From NCBI GenBank assembly GCA_032158125.1, contig JASKOT010000041.1, positions 62,001-126,000 of the forward strand: a stretch of 64,000 bases of DNA. Direction: 5' to 3'. Position numbers and translations under genes: made by a program. Shown piece by piece: positions 31,808-42,883 of this stretch. How positions within the stretch are numbered: the first letter of the stretch is position 1; the number at the start of each line of letters is the position of its first letter. The DNA is from Papiliotrema nemorosa. Its lineage: Eukaryota; Basidiomycota; Tremellomycetes; Tremellales; Rhynchogastremaceae. The notes under the pieces are model-generated. The model did no database searches. It worked only from the letters and a program-made list of their open reading frames with translations, and was not told the origin of the DNA.

Positions 31808-34680
31808 ATGGCGCAGATCATCCCTCCAATCGTATGTCTCTCCGCCCTATACCCTTTACGCACCGTAACACTCCTCGTACACCTTTCTAACCATACAGAC
31901 CTCGCTCCCGATCGACTCTCTTGCCGCACCATCAGCCGAAGATATTCAAGATAGACTCCCCTCCATCTGCGTAGACTACCTCTCTCACGATTGGTCCGAA
32001 GAGGATGTTTGGGCATCATGGAGGTCCATGACGAGGCACAAGCATGAAATCGCCAATGGTGTCAGGCTGGAGAATGCCAGTTGGAGAACGTGGAACAAAC
32101 AACGGAACAAGCTGAAAACCATCTCGCCAGAGACGTTGAACTGGTGAGTGCGGTTCCCTGCGCAAGGGTTCCCGCATATATCGGTGGTACCCTGTACACT
32201 GCATTGTGGCCCTTTGCTTTCCACATCTTAACACCATACCTTGAATCGCTCGGAGAGGTGCTGACGACCAGGCTGAAAGATTCCGATGTCACCTGGCTAT
32301 ATGGTCCGCTCCACACGGCCCAGGTTGAACCCGTTCGCCCTCTCAAAGTGGCCACGGCAGACGAACGACTCGGTATCGATCTCCCAGCTAGCCCCAAGGT
32401 CAAACCGGGTGGACTGAAAAAATCCAACTCGATGCGAGCGCCGTCCAAACCGATCCTCAAACACCGTACATTGTCAGAAATGCTCACCATTCCCAACCCT
32501 TCTTCCCCGGTTCTAGAAGCATCGAGGTATGACGACGACGATTCCAGCTCGGACAGTCATGGTGGCACTGCGCGACCGCCATTGATCCAGACAAAGTCGG
32601 ATACCAACATCGCCAACAGTCGGACTGCGGCTGTTCGGTATAGGAGTCCACCGAGAATGCCCATTTCAGGCAAAGTGTCTCCCAATGCCACGGTCCCGAC
32701 GACCACACCTGCAGGTGAAAAGACCGCCAATGCGGAAAAGGAAAAACGTCACATCTCGTTCAACACATTTGTCGAGCAATGTGTCGCGCTCAGTGAACCC
32801 GAATTACCGGCTCAGGAGAGTGACTCTGATGACGACATGCTGGAGATCAGAAGCAATTCGTCCCGTTCATCGAGAGGATCTAGACCTTCCTTGTCGCGGA
32901 ACTCGTCCACCGGATCTGGGTCCAGCGAACATTTGACCATTGCCAAGATCGCCCCTACCATGTTGAAGACAAACGGTACATTCGTCTCGTCCCATCTCCC
33001 TCAGATGGTGTATGCGCCACCGCCAGAGTACCAATCGCCCCGCGAAGAACAACCTACGAGTGCCAACTTTGACTTCCCTTCGCCTCAGGTGCAAAAGAGG
33101 GATCGATGGGCAGGTGACGACGACGACGAGTATGGTAGTGTCGGCTACGACTATTTCGGTGGTCCCAATTTGGGAGGCACGCAACAGCAGAATCAAGCCG
33201 CTCCTTCGCACGTGGGCGCATCATATGGTCGGTCGTCGGCTCCTACCGTTAATCAAGCACCTGCCCAGCCCAAATGGCGACAACCTTCATCCTCGACCAA
33301 CTCTTCCGAGCCGTCGTCTGTCTCTTCGTCTAGCTCGGCATCGCTGAACAACGTTTCCTCTCCCCCTGTGCCATCTCGAGGTATCCTAAAAGTTCGTCCA
33401 CCTGGGTCCACACCTCCCGAGCCGGCTTCTCCACCTCAATCATCGTATTTCAACTATAATCCCTCACCTGCGACTGGTATTGGTGGAATGAGAGGATCGT
33501 ACGAGTATCCCAACACTCTGGACGAGAGCCATCGATCGCCTTTGCAATCTCCCGGTACCGAGGAGACTCGTGGTCGTTCCGCTCAACGGTATCCCGGCGC
33601 ATCAGCATACGACCGCTCCGCATCAAGAGGAACATCCACCAGCTCCACCTCGCCCGGCTCTGTGCGTACACCTCCTATCGACACGACGGGCTCTCGTCGG
33701 TCAGTCGCGTCGCCCGGTGCTGGCAGTGTGCAATCTCCACCGATACCGTACCAAGCGCACGTCCAAGCTGCTGCTCCTGTGGGTCTCAACAACCCGGCAT
33801 ATTCTGCTCAGCAAAGCAACAACGCGCCAAGCATGGATGTTGATGAACCTTACCAGCCGGAGCGAAGCAACACCCCTACTCCTCATTCTTCTCCCCAGGT
33901 GCGTCGGAACGGCCCTCCCACGTCAAGTGTCCTCTAACTGACCACAGGCTTAACCTTGCGACTCCTGACCATCTCACAATGTATCTCTCATCTCTTATTT
34001 AAACTTCATCTCGACAGATCTCCTTCCGACCGTTACAAGATACCTCTCCCGCTTCCCTCCCTCATGTCTCCTCTCGACCACCTCAACCTCGACAATCCTC
34101 TTCTCAGACATCCTCTTCCACGCTTCGCTCTGCCCAATCATCCACCGCCAGCGCTTCACAATCCTCCATGCTCTCCCCCGAACTACCCAAGGCCGACCCG
34201 CCTAGAGTCGTCTCACCCATCGATCCTTCCTCCGCCTCTGCCGCCTTGCACTCGGTAGCGTCGACTCAAGCTGGCGGGGCGGGAGGTCAAGGTGGACGAC
34301 CTACAACTGCATTGACGGGAGCAATCACTCATCCCACATTAAGTCAACCGCCAATGGAGGATGAGGCGGAGGGCGAAGGGGAAGACCTGGAAGTGGCCGA
34401 TGGGAGCAGTATCATGGGACGTGCGGCGAATATTGCCAATACGGCGAGAGATCTCATTGGTCAATTTTGGTACGGCAATGAGCAACCCGCGGGTCAGGGA
34501 GGTCAGGCAGGTCAGGGTCAGGCGGGAGGTCAAGGTGGTGGTGGGTCGGGTTTTAGGGGGATATCCCTAGGCGCGGCACTGGGAGGTGGAGTAGGAGGAC
34601 AAAACCAGACGGGCGCTGCGAATAGTTTGACGAGGACGTGGAGTGGGGGAAGACATAAGAGGGGTTCGTCGTTTGGGTAG
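31808..34680 (+). CDS. REG1/Hex2-like protein phosphatase 1 regulatory subunit (DUF1752)
   Basis: Regulatory subunit that targets PP1 (Glc7) in glucose repression in yeasts. The N-terminus has a helical DUF1752 block: VRLENASWRTWNKQRNKL, then LNWLKDSDVTWLYGPL across an intron. A PP1-docking RVxF-type motif occurs as KRHISFNTFVEQC. The C-terminal exon has IMGRAANIANTARDLIGQFW, a second conserved region of this family. The rest is Ser/Pro/Gly-rich and probably disordered. Introns at 31832-31899, about 32143-32260 and 33898-34018; the third removes a frame that would stop at 33937. The start is MAQIIPP. Phosphatase binding is inferred from motifs. Confidence 0.85.
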
Positions 34681-34984
34681 GCATTTGTCGGAGCGAAGGG
34701 AGGCCAAGCACGGAGAGGGAAGGAAAGATGTGCATATTCGTCGTGAAAGATGAGCTTGGCATGGATTATTGATACCTTGATGGGGATTAGGGGTGCTGAG
34801 AGACATCATATAGTGTATTACTTTCTATTGAAAGACCACACACGGTCAAGCGATGAATCATTGAACGCATTGAAGTTTTAGAGTGTTCGAATGCAATACC
34901 TCGTTCGTACGTGTATACATGATGGAATCTGACTGGCTCGACTGAATCTCACCCTCGGGTGACCTATCATCTACGCTGGAGGAT

Positions 34985-37313
34985 CTAGTCTGCACGCAAA
35001 AGGGCCGTCCTGACGTGTCCCGCACCGCCTCTGTTGGCTCTCGCAAACCAAGGCACAAGCGTCAACCCTTCCTCCACCTTTGTCCATTTTCTCGCTGGGA
35101 ATTTGGTGCTCACAGCGTAATAAGATGGCCGTTGGTCCAACTTGTCCATCACAAACACCCGATCCGACGCTTTCAAGCCCAACATGGGAATGCCTTCAAT
35201 GTCGAGGGGGGATGTGTGGAATTCGGTGGTAGAAGTTATACCTACTCCTTCGAAATGTTTGTGCGATTTGTCGAGGGTGGGGTTATCGTACGACTCGGCA
35301 GTGTAGACTATAGGACCACGAGAGACGGTCAATGTGTCTTGGCCTGTCAAAGGGTGAGAGGCGAGTAGTCGGACAGGAAGGTCGAATGTCATGTCGATTG
35401 TACCTGACTTGTCTATTGTGGTCACTGCGAAGCCAGACTCGTGGATAGAGTGAGAAGTGGAGATTTGGATATTCTCGGCGTAATCTGGTCGAGGGAGACG
35501 AACGGTCCATGTCCATCCCGACCCCGCGGACAGGTCAAGAGTCACCTGTCCCTCCCATGGCATCTCGGTGGACAACTTTGCAGTGGCCGTAGAACCGTCT
35601 GGGAGGTGGATGCTTCGTGAGGCAGTGACAAAGAGGTATACGTCGAGATGGATCGTCTTGTTCGACTCGTCAATGTTCACCGACCAAGTGTATCCGCCCA
35701 ACATTCCCAGCGTCCTCGAGAGGTTGGGCGGGCAACAGCACACTGCCATCAGCATCAGTCAAATGTAGATGCAGAGGGTGCTTACCCTCGAACCAGTCAT
35801 TCCTCGTAGCCACCTCGTCGCCCCATGTCGCATGTTTGTTGGCGTAGGAGAACTGTTTCCCATTCAAACTCCCACCCCCCAACACCGCATTGAGGAGACA
35901 CAACTCCATCGTATCCCTCACTTGCGAGTTGAGTCCCCAAGACAAAACCCGCTCAGAAGTCATCATACATGCGATACTGGCGCATGTCTCCGCATAACAA
36001 CCCCCTTCACCTGTACTCTGGGGCAGACGATATTTGGCGGGGTGGAACCCTTCGAATCGAGGTTCAGAACCTATCCCTCCCGTCGCGTACATTTTGTGAT
36101 TGATACAGTCGGACAAGAGCCGTTGAGCATCTGAGAGGAAATCACCACCGAGATCAGCAGCCGCAGTGGTGAGGTATAAAGCTCGAACAGAGTGACCTAG
36201 GATGTTGTCTTGGTCATGCAGGGGTAGATGCGCTTGGTGGTAGCTGCTATGAGCTTTCTCATCCGACATGAGGTGAGAAAGGGGACTCACTCTACGCCTT
36301 CGATCGAGTCCATGGTATGGGGGACAATGTAGTCGTCTCGCTTCTTCGCCTCGTGGACAAAGAACGACTCGTCATTCTGGTCCGCCCTTTTGACCCCTCG
36401 CTCAGATAAGAGGTACTCTCCAAATTCCAAATGGTTGGGATCTTTGGTCAAGGAATAGAGCCGTAACACTGCGAGCTCGAATTCTGGGTGTCCGGGATAA
36501 GCGTGCAATTGATTCGAGTCTGGTCCGAGAGCTTTGGCGAAACATTCCACATTGCGTATCATGACGTCTAGGAATTGTCTCGAGTGGGTATAGTGATAAT
36601 GCGCCAGAGCAGCTTCCAACAGGTGTCCCGCGTTGTCTAGACGTGAGCGGCATCACAAGAGAGATGGATCCCCAGGAGGGGACTCACACATCTCGTGCAT
36701 GTCCCGGAAATTCTGGAAGCGACCTTCAGGATCCACGACTGTAAAGTAGATGTTGAGGTATCCATCAGGTTGTTGAGCCTTTTCGATCATATCCACCAAC
36801 TCTTGCACGCTCGCTTCGAACTCCGCCTTGTGGGCACAGTCATGGCCTTCCGATCCGAGAAAATAACACACCGCTTCGATCCTGGCATTAGGGAAGTCGA
36901 TTGGAAAAGAAGAAAGGATGGAGGAAATCCAAAAGGAGAGATATCACAAGGTCGACTCACCATTTCCCCACATCCGATTCCCAGAACAACGAGGGTGGAA
37001 TCCCATCTTGTCTCGTCCGAGCACCTTTGAGGCGTCGGACATCGTACGCAGGGTGCCAGTTCAACTTGAAAGCGTCATAACTCCCTTGCTGCTTCAACTG
37101 CTCCAATTGCGTCTTGAGCACCTTGTCGGCGTAGATGGCTCGAATTTTCCCGTAAAACCCAGTGGGATCAACCGTGGTCTCAGAGTGGGAAGTTTGCGGG
37201 TGGGCACGGGTGTGGTGCTCAGAGTGGCCGTTCATATGAGAATGACCGTTGGTGTGAGAGTGACCATTGACGCCATTACCGTTGGCGTGGCCATTGGAGG
37301 TTGAAAGGGTCAT
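34985..37313 (-). CDS. GH127 beta-L-arabinofuranosidase-like enzyme
   Basis: Retaining glycosidase of the cysteine-nucleophile, zinc-using class that removes L-arabinofuranose. The catalytic zinc-site residues are visible: YAETCAS (acid/base glutamate and one zinc cysteine) and CCPPN (nucleophile and second zinc cysteine). Supporting blocks: LKGARTRQDG, QPDGYLNIYFT, HLLEAALAHYHYT, YATGGIGSEPRFEGF and LSRTLGMLGGYTWS. No signal peptide, so intracellular. The N-terminus is low complexity, rich in Asn, Gly and His with NGHSH-type repeats before residue 40, unusual for the family. The ATG at 37313 was chosen because the frame upstream opens with a non-ATG codon. Four or more introns. It diverges from an MFS sugar transporter gene, which suggests uptake and intracellular hydrolysis of arabino-oligosaccharides. 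Confidence 0.86.
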
Positions 37314-38391
37314 GGTGGTGCCGTCGCTCACTTTGGATTATGGAAGGGCAACAGATTGGACAGTCGGACGACGAGCGTGCAGGTATGTAGGTATCAATAT
37401 AGCTGCACACGCTGATAACTCTCCATGCAACGTTGTCTGACCTCCACACGGAATCAGCCCGGCCAACATGGACGGAGGAATCTCCTTCCGAGGGCATGAA
37501 GTTGGGTGGGCGACTGGAGAGCCATGAGTGAGACGGGATTTCGGCGTCACTCTTTCGATTGCACTCTACTCTGTCAGCTGACGAGCTCTATCCTCACGTC
37601 CCCTCGGACGGACCAAACAAGGTATCAAGTGACGTGGAGAAGGACCGAGAGGGTAAGACCCCATTCTCGTCACTATTAGCACGACTGAATGACTCCTTTC
37701 GGACGTACCATTTTAGGAATACTGAGGTGTGCCGATTTAAGATGGTGCTTTGTTGCACTGCACGCACCTGAACCACGGGACAGGGGCCCGTATCTCGATC
37801 CGGTCCTGCCGCAATGGGTATCCTAGTACCACCACGAGTCGAGTCGGCCCTTCTCTGAGCAAGTCTATTTGAGTAACACCGAGATGCCGTCCTCGTCCCC
37901 GCCTCCGCCTTTCCCCGTTCGGGGCCCTCCCTTACATCCTATGCACATCAGATGATCTCTTGCACGCGCATGGACCCAGAGAGTGGGTGTTTGCTGGAGT
38001 ATGATACCGACTCCATAGGACATCTTCGGCCGGACATTACTATGCCGGTTGTTTTCTTCAACAGGTGATACTGAGCTCTTCTGGAATATCAGCTTGTTCC
38101 ACGGGCGGACCCCTCTCTCGAGCTCCTCCAGATCTCTCTCTCTCGCTTTCGTCTCGCTCGCTTCTGTGGAGAGGCGTTCATATCGTCCGTGTCGATCAGA
38201 CAGTCATACAGGTCCCAAGAGCTGCATCGCATTATATATAGGACCGTACCCCGCATCTTCGGTGTCCCACATTCGATCACTCGACCACCACTCGAGGCAC
38301 TGCACCGATTAGGTTTGAACATCGCAATTGCCTCATAACCCGCTACACTCAAACTCGACTCGACTCGACTTTGCTACGCTGCAATTTCACC
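37314..38391. promoter_or_regulatory. shared divergent promoter of GH127 and sugar transporter
   Basis: 1.08 kb without a gene. It holds C-rich Mig1/CreA-like hexamers (CCCCGC near 37890) and, just before the transporter start, three tandem ACTCG units (38353-38367). The assignment as a shared promoter is inference. Confidence 0.5.
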
Positions 38392-40478
38392 ATGGAAGAG
38401 AAACTTACTTCGAGACATGTTGAAAACACCTCGTTCAACCCGCACGACCCCGAGACTGCCCGATTGGTGGCTCTCGCCAGGGAGGGAGACGAAATCGACG
38501 CTTCGCTGACTATCCGACAAGCTTTGAAAAAGTATAAAACCTCGGTATTTTGGGCCATGATCCTCTCCACGGCGTTGATCATGGAAGGTTACGATCTCGT
38601 CATGGTGAGCGACCCTCCCAATATGCAAATTTCATGTTTGCCTGACGCCGACAGATCAACTCGTTCTTTGGTCAGACAGAGTTCAAGAACCGTTTCGGAA
38701 CCGTCACTGCGGCCGACGGCTCCAAGGCAATCTCTGCAGCTTGGCAATCGGGTCTATCCAACTCGTCGGTCGTCGGTCAATTGGCAGGTCTAATCCTCAA
38801 CATTTACGCTCAAGATCGATTCGGTTGTCGACCTACTTATATCTTCTTCATGGGTTGGATGATGGCCGCCGCCTTTATTCCATTCTTCACCCCCAATTTG
38901 CAAGTTCTCGCCTTTGGAGAAGCCATGTGCGGTATCGCATGGGGTGTCTTCCGTAAGTGCAAAGCGATCAAGTTGCCGTATAAAGCTCACACCGCCGACA
39001 GAAACCTTGTCGACCTCTTATGCCGTCGAAGTGGTGCCAACCATCTTGAGACCTTTTGTCACCGGTTACGTCTGCATGTGCTGGGGAGCTGGAATTTTGC
39101 TCTCTTCAGGTGTCCAACGAGCCGTCCTTAATATCCACACTCAATGGGGTACGTCTCGCCTACCCATTCCAGCCACCAACGAGATTCTGATTCTTAGGCT
39201 GGCGAATCCCGTTCGCGCTCCAATGGGCGTGGCCTATCCCTCTCGCCATCATCGCTTACCTCGCCCCGGAATCTCCCTGGAACGCCGTCCGACGAGGCAA
39301 GATTGACATGGCCCGAGATTCCCTCGTCCGACTCCGAAAGAACGCCTCGCCAAAGGAGATTGACGGTGTGTTGGCTTACATCCAACATACTACTATGCTG
39401 GAAGATGCCGAAACACATGATGCCTCCTTCCTCGACTGTTTCAGGGGTACCAATCTTCGACGAACCGAGATTGTAAGTATTTAGTGGAATCTTCAAACAA
39501 GGCGGTGGTTCATGGCAGAACTGCGTCGTCTGGGCTGCTCAGATTCTCTGTGGAAATGCCATTCTCGGATACTCGGTTGTCTTCCTCCAAGCATCTGGAT
39601 TCAGCGAAGTCCAAGCTTTCGACCTCAACATCTCGCTTAGTGCCTGTTACATCGTCGGTGGAGTCATCGCTTGGTTCTGTGAGTGACTAAACATACTTGA
39701 AATTAGACCAAATACTCATGGCAGTGATGGCCCGAGTGGGTCGAGCGACTCTTTACATGGCTGGACTGGCAGTCATGCTCGTCTTTTTGATCGTGGTCGG
39801 TGGTCTCGGTGTCGTCGGTGGCAAAAAGGCAGATCTCGCCATTGGTATCCTGTTTGTCTTCCTCACTTTGGTCAACATGACCACCACCGGTCCGGTCTGT
39901 TACCCCATCGTCGCGGAAACTCCATCGGGAAGATTGAGATACAAGACGATCACGATCGGTCGATTCGTGTACAACTTGACGGGTATCTTCTCCAACTCGC
40001 TCACCCCGAGAATGGTCAACACGACAGGTTCGTTGGTCGTGCATCCCATGCGATATGTACTGATGATCAGCGTGGGGATGGGGAGCAAAAACCGCCTTCT
40101 TCTACGCGGGTACCAACTTGTTGTGTCTCGTTTGGTGTTGGTTCCGTCTCCCAGAAACCAAGGTAGGTCAAGGTTGTTCCCAACAACGTTGCCCCCGTTC
40201 ACCGAGGATTCCCTCTTTGCCATGTTTTGATCGTCATCGAGAACGGTGGCTGATAATTCAGGGTCGAAGCTTTGGAGAATTGGACATTCTGTTCGAGAAC
40301 AAGGTCAAAGCTCGAGCTTTCAAGTACACCAAAGCGGATCGTAAGTGCCCTACCGCGATGTGCAAGGGACCGTGTCTGACGAGTAGAATTTGCGGGACAC
40401 GAGGAAGTCTTGTCTGCCAATGACGCTGGAGAGAAGCCTGTCGCTAATATCGGCGTGAACAATGCTATCATTGTTTGA
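38392..40478 (+). CDS. MFS sugar transporter, maltose/alpha-glucoside permease type
   Basis: Plasma-membrane sugar:proton symporter. The N-terminal tail is followed by ALKKYKTSVFWAMILSTALIMEGYDL, the conserved start of this class. FFGQTEFKNRFG, GLILNIYAQDRFGCRPTY, ETLSTSYAVEVVPTILRPFVTGY, WRIPFALQWAWPIPLA and PESPWNAVRRGK follow. The C-terminal signature PETKGRSFGELDILFENK crosses an intron. Several short introns. The final residues IGVNNAIIV precede TGA. The conserved blocks fit fungal disaccharide permeases; the divergent GH127 gene suggests L-arabinose oligosaccharides as the true substrate, an inference. Confidence 0.86.
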
Positions 40479-41465
40479 TTTTGGACTTATTCGTTGTTCG
40501 GCGGAGGGAACTCATTAGGTCGAGGATGGTGGTCCAGGTGTGAATGGGAAGATGGGCAAGGTCGAGTGGCCACCGAGAAGATGCTGTATATGACGAGGCG
40601 GGTTTGCAACAGTCCTCGTACAGTATGTAAAAAATGGTACTATGGAAGCGACTCTGGAACGGCCAATCATGCATTGACAGTCATCCTGCAGTCGCCTCCG
40701 AGCAGACCAGACAGGAAGGCGTTGTACCTCAAAACAAAACGCGGTGCGGGGTTCGCCGCCCATCGAGTGAATAGTGAGTGCCGGCTTGGAACTGATAAAG
40801 GTCATGGCCCAGATATAGCCAGACAGAGTTGATGCATTGGCTGAGCAATGCTCGGGTGCAGTCCTGAGGGTTCGAGTATGTGTGTTCAGCTCCCCGTATA
40901 ACACGCTGCTCGTTATCTGCGAGACCAAGCGCGAGGTGTAGTTAGAAGTCAAGTCGTCTGTCCCCACCAGGCTCGTTCCTGGGAGCTTTCCAGCACCTCA
41001 GGCCGATGTATTCGCCTCTTCATCCCTTTTAAAATATGATATTACTCACTGGCCTTCAATCTGGCTTCGGTGAATCATCTGGCGATAGAAAAGTCCAGTC
41101 ATTTTCACTGGTGGACGAACAGACCCTAGTGGCAAACAGTTTGAAAAAAAATCCCAAAGCAGACTTTCAAGGCAGACTTTCTCTGCCCTGTACCTTTCTT
41201 TTGCATGGATCGATACAGAACAATGCTCTGGTACGATGCAGATGTCTCCCCCTCTCTGTGCTCGTGCTGATGGTATGCGAGATGTTGAGCGGAGTGAAGA
41301 TTCACCCTTCTCCCCCCCATTTAAGCCGAGGGGCCCCGCGAGACGTTCCAACCTCCTTGACAATGCAACAATGATTAAACGTACTCTCGAATCCATTGCA
41401 TCCTCATAACTAAACACGAACGGTCTTGACGACACGTCCACGACAATTGACGCTCTAGTGAGCGC
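40479..41465. other. spacer, nothing recognised
   Basis: About 1 kb of short, unsupported frames on both strands. Confidence 0.4.
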
Positions 41466-41740
41466 ATGATGATTCGACGTCCTAAAGAACTCGTAATATC
41501 TTTTCATTACTCAACTTTGGTCAGTCCGGCTTTTCATTCATGCTGCTCACCCATTCGTACCTGTCCAATCCAACTCAACAGACAGCTCTTCTGACGAGCT
41601 CGAAAGATATGTTCTGCTTCAGATCACTCAGAACTCGCACATGGTTCAGATTTGCCTATTCAGTTGTGTTCCTGCTAATCCTCGGGCACTATGATGCGGG
41701 GATTTCCATATGCTTCAGATGCCGTGCTGGGTTGTATGGG
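41466..41740 (+). pseudogene. decayed 5' copy of the GT17 gene
   Basis: The stretch resembles the first 80 codons of the intact gene at 44436. Aligned pieces: ATG...CGACGTCCTA against ATG...CGACCTAG at the start codons, a CTCAACTT(T)GG block, LTHSYLSNPT against PTHSYPANPT, and SLRTRTWFRFAYSVVFLLILG against SLRSRQRFRLACFLLILLLFA. The first aligned codons and the membrane segment are in different frames, so indels have broken it. Similarity fades past about 41740, before the catalytic region. The frame opening at 41540 stays open for 135 codons, so a short expressed remnant is not excluded. Confidence 0.6.
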
Positions 41741-41992
41741 ACGATAAGATCCACCGGGAAGAGATCGCGCCCACACGGCATTGCGCTTACTGTGAGAAGA
41801 CCCTGCATGAGACCAGCTAAGCTATCTTCAGCTGTGGTCCGAGAAAGAGAATTCATCACACGTTTGCTATGTCGATTTAAAGCTTTCCAAGTCATCTTCG
41901 AGTTCCTCCCAGCTGTGCTAATTCCTAACTGCGTTACATGGATGTGACGAGTTTTCGCCACGAGTACTATAGCGCTTCGAATTGCTCGCCGT

Positions 41993-42883
41993 TCACTCGA
42001 CCGCCTTTCCTGTCAATGTCTCGGCGCCGGCCACCGAGGCAAGCAGTGTATGTACTGGCTGTCCGGTCGTGTCGGAAAGTTGCACGGTCGCGTCCATAAA
42101 GTATCCGACCGTGAGCGTGTCAGTGAACTGGATAGTCTGGGGGATCCCCGCGGATCCCATGACGCCATTGATGTCGAGCCCATAGAAGTGATGGCCATTG
42201 TAAGTTGGGTCATAATTGATAGCGGTCCATCCACTGAGCGTCGCCTCGTATACGACCTGGACGGTCATCGTTCCCTTGTTGGCAGTCAGTGTGGCCACGA
42301 CCGATTGTCCAGGCTGCAAGGTGACGGAAACGGCCTGTGCGGATCCAAGAGTCGTGGTCTGGCTTTCAGATCCTCCTTGAGCCCATGATTGGCTGTAAGA
42401 AAAAGCCGTACTGCCACCGCCGCCAGATCCTAAGAACTGAATACCGTAATTGATCGTTTGGGTGACGTCGACAGTTTTCGTCACGGACCAGTTGCTTTCA
42501 ATGGTATTTGCCTGCTGCTCTGAGATGCTTACGTTGAAGTCGCCGGCCTTGGTGCTATTGTTGACAAACTTCTGAGTGGCAACAATCAAGGGTTTAGACG
42601 ACCAGTCTGTAACCGTCGCAGAGATCGGTCGAACTGTAGTCTGCACTTGAGGCCATCCAAAGGAGTTATACAAATCGTTCCAAGGTGTAGGACTGTGGAG
42701 GTACGCGTCGTTTGGAGAACGTCCAAAGTTTGTGTTGACTGCATTTTTGAGAGGACCATCGGTGATACCAAACGAGTTTACCTCGTTGTCGGTGATGACA
42801 TGTGTGACTGACCCAGTGACGGTGACCGTCGAGGAAGCTTGGTCCTCTCCAGGATTGATCTGAACGTTGAATGGGGCCGACAT
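41993..42883 (-). CDS. aerolysin/ETX-MTX2-like beta-pore-forming protein
   Basis: Single-exon gene of 296 codons. The middle and C-terminal region, roughly residues 100-220, shows the aerolysin-type pattern: long strands alternating Ser/Thr with hydrophobic residues, an insertion-hairpin-like stretch with a Gly-rich turn in the middle, then a proline-containing strand before the closing beta region. No signal peptide, membrane helix or lectin domain is evident; the N-terminal 90 residues are not assigned. Fungi encode such proteins as defence or lectin-linked toxins; whether this one forms pores is not shown. It lacks introns though most neighbours have several, and it lies between the GT17 pseudogene copy and the intact GT17 gene. 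Family assignment is by pattern, not by search. Confidence 0.55.
   Translation of the reverse strand: MSAPFNVQINPGEDQASSTVTVTGSVTHVITDNEVNSFGITDGPLKNAVNTNFGRSPNDAYLHSPTPWNDLYNSFGWPQVQTTVRPISATVTDWSSKPLIVATQKFVNNSTKAGDFNVSISEQQANTIESNWSVTKTVDVTQTINYGIQFLGSGGGGSTAFSYSQSWAQGGSESQTTTLGSAQAVSVTLQPGQSVVATLTANKGTMTVQVVYEATLSGWTAINYDPTYNGHHFYGLDINGVMGSAGIPQTIQFTDTLTVGYFMDATVQLSDTTGQPVHTLLASVAGAETLTGKAVE

Noticed and set aside
40494..40967. Open frames on both strands after the sugar transporter
   Set aside because: No family features and no splice continuity.
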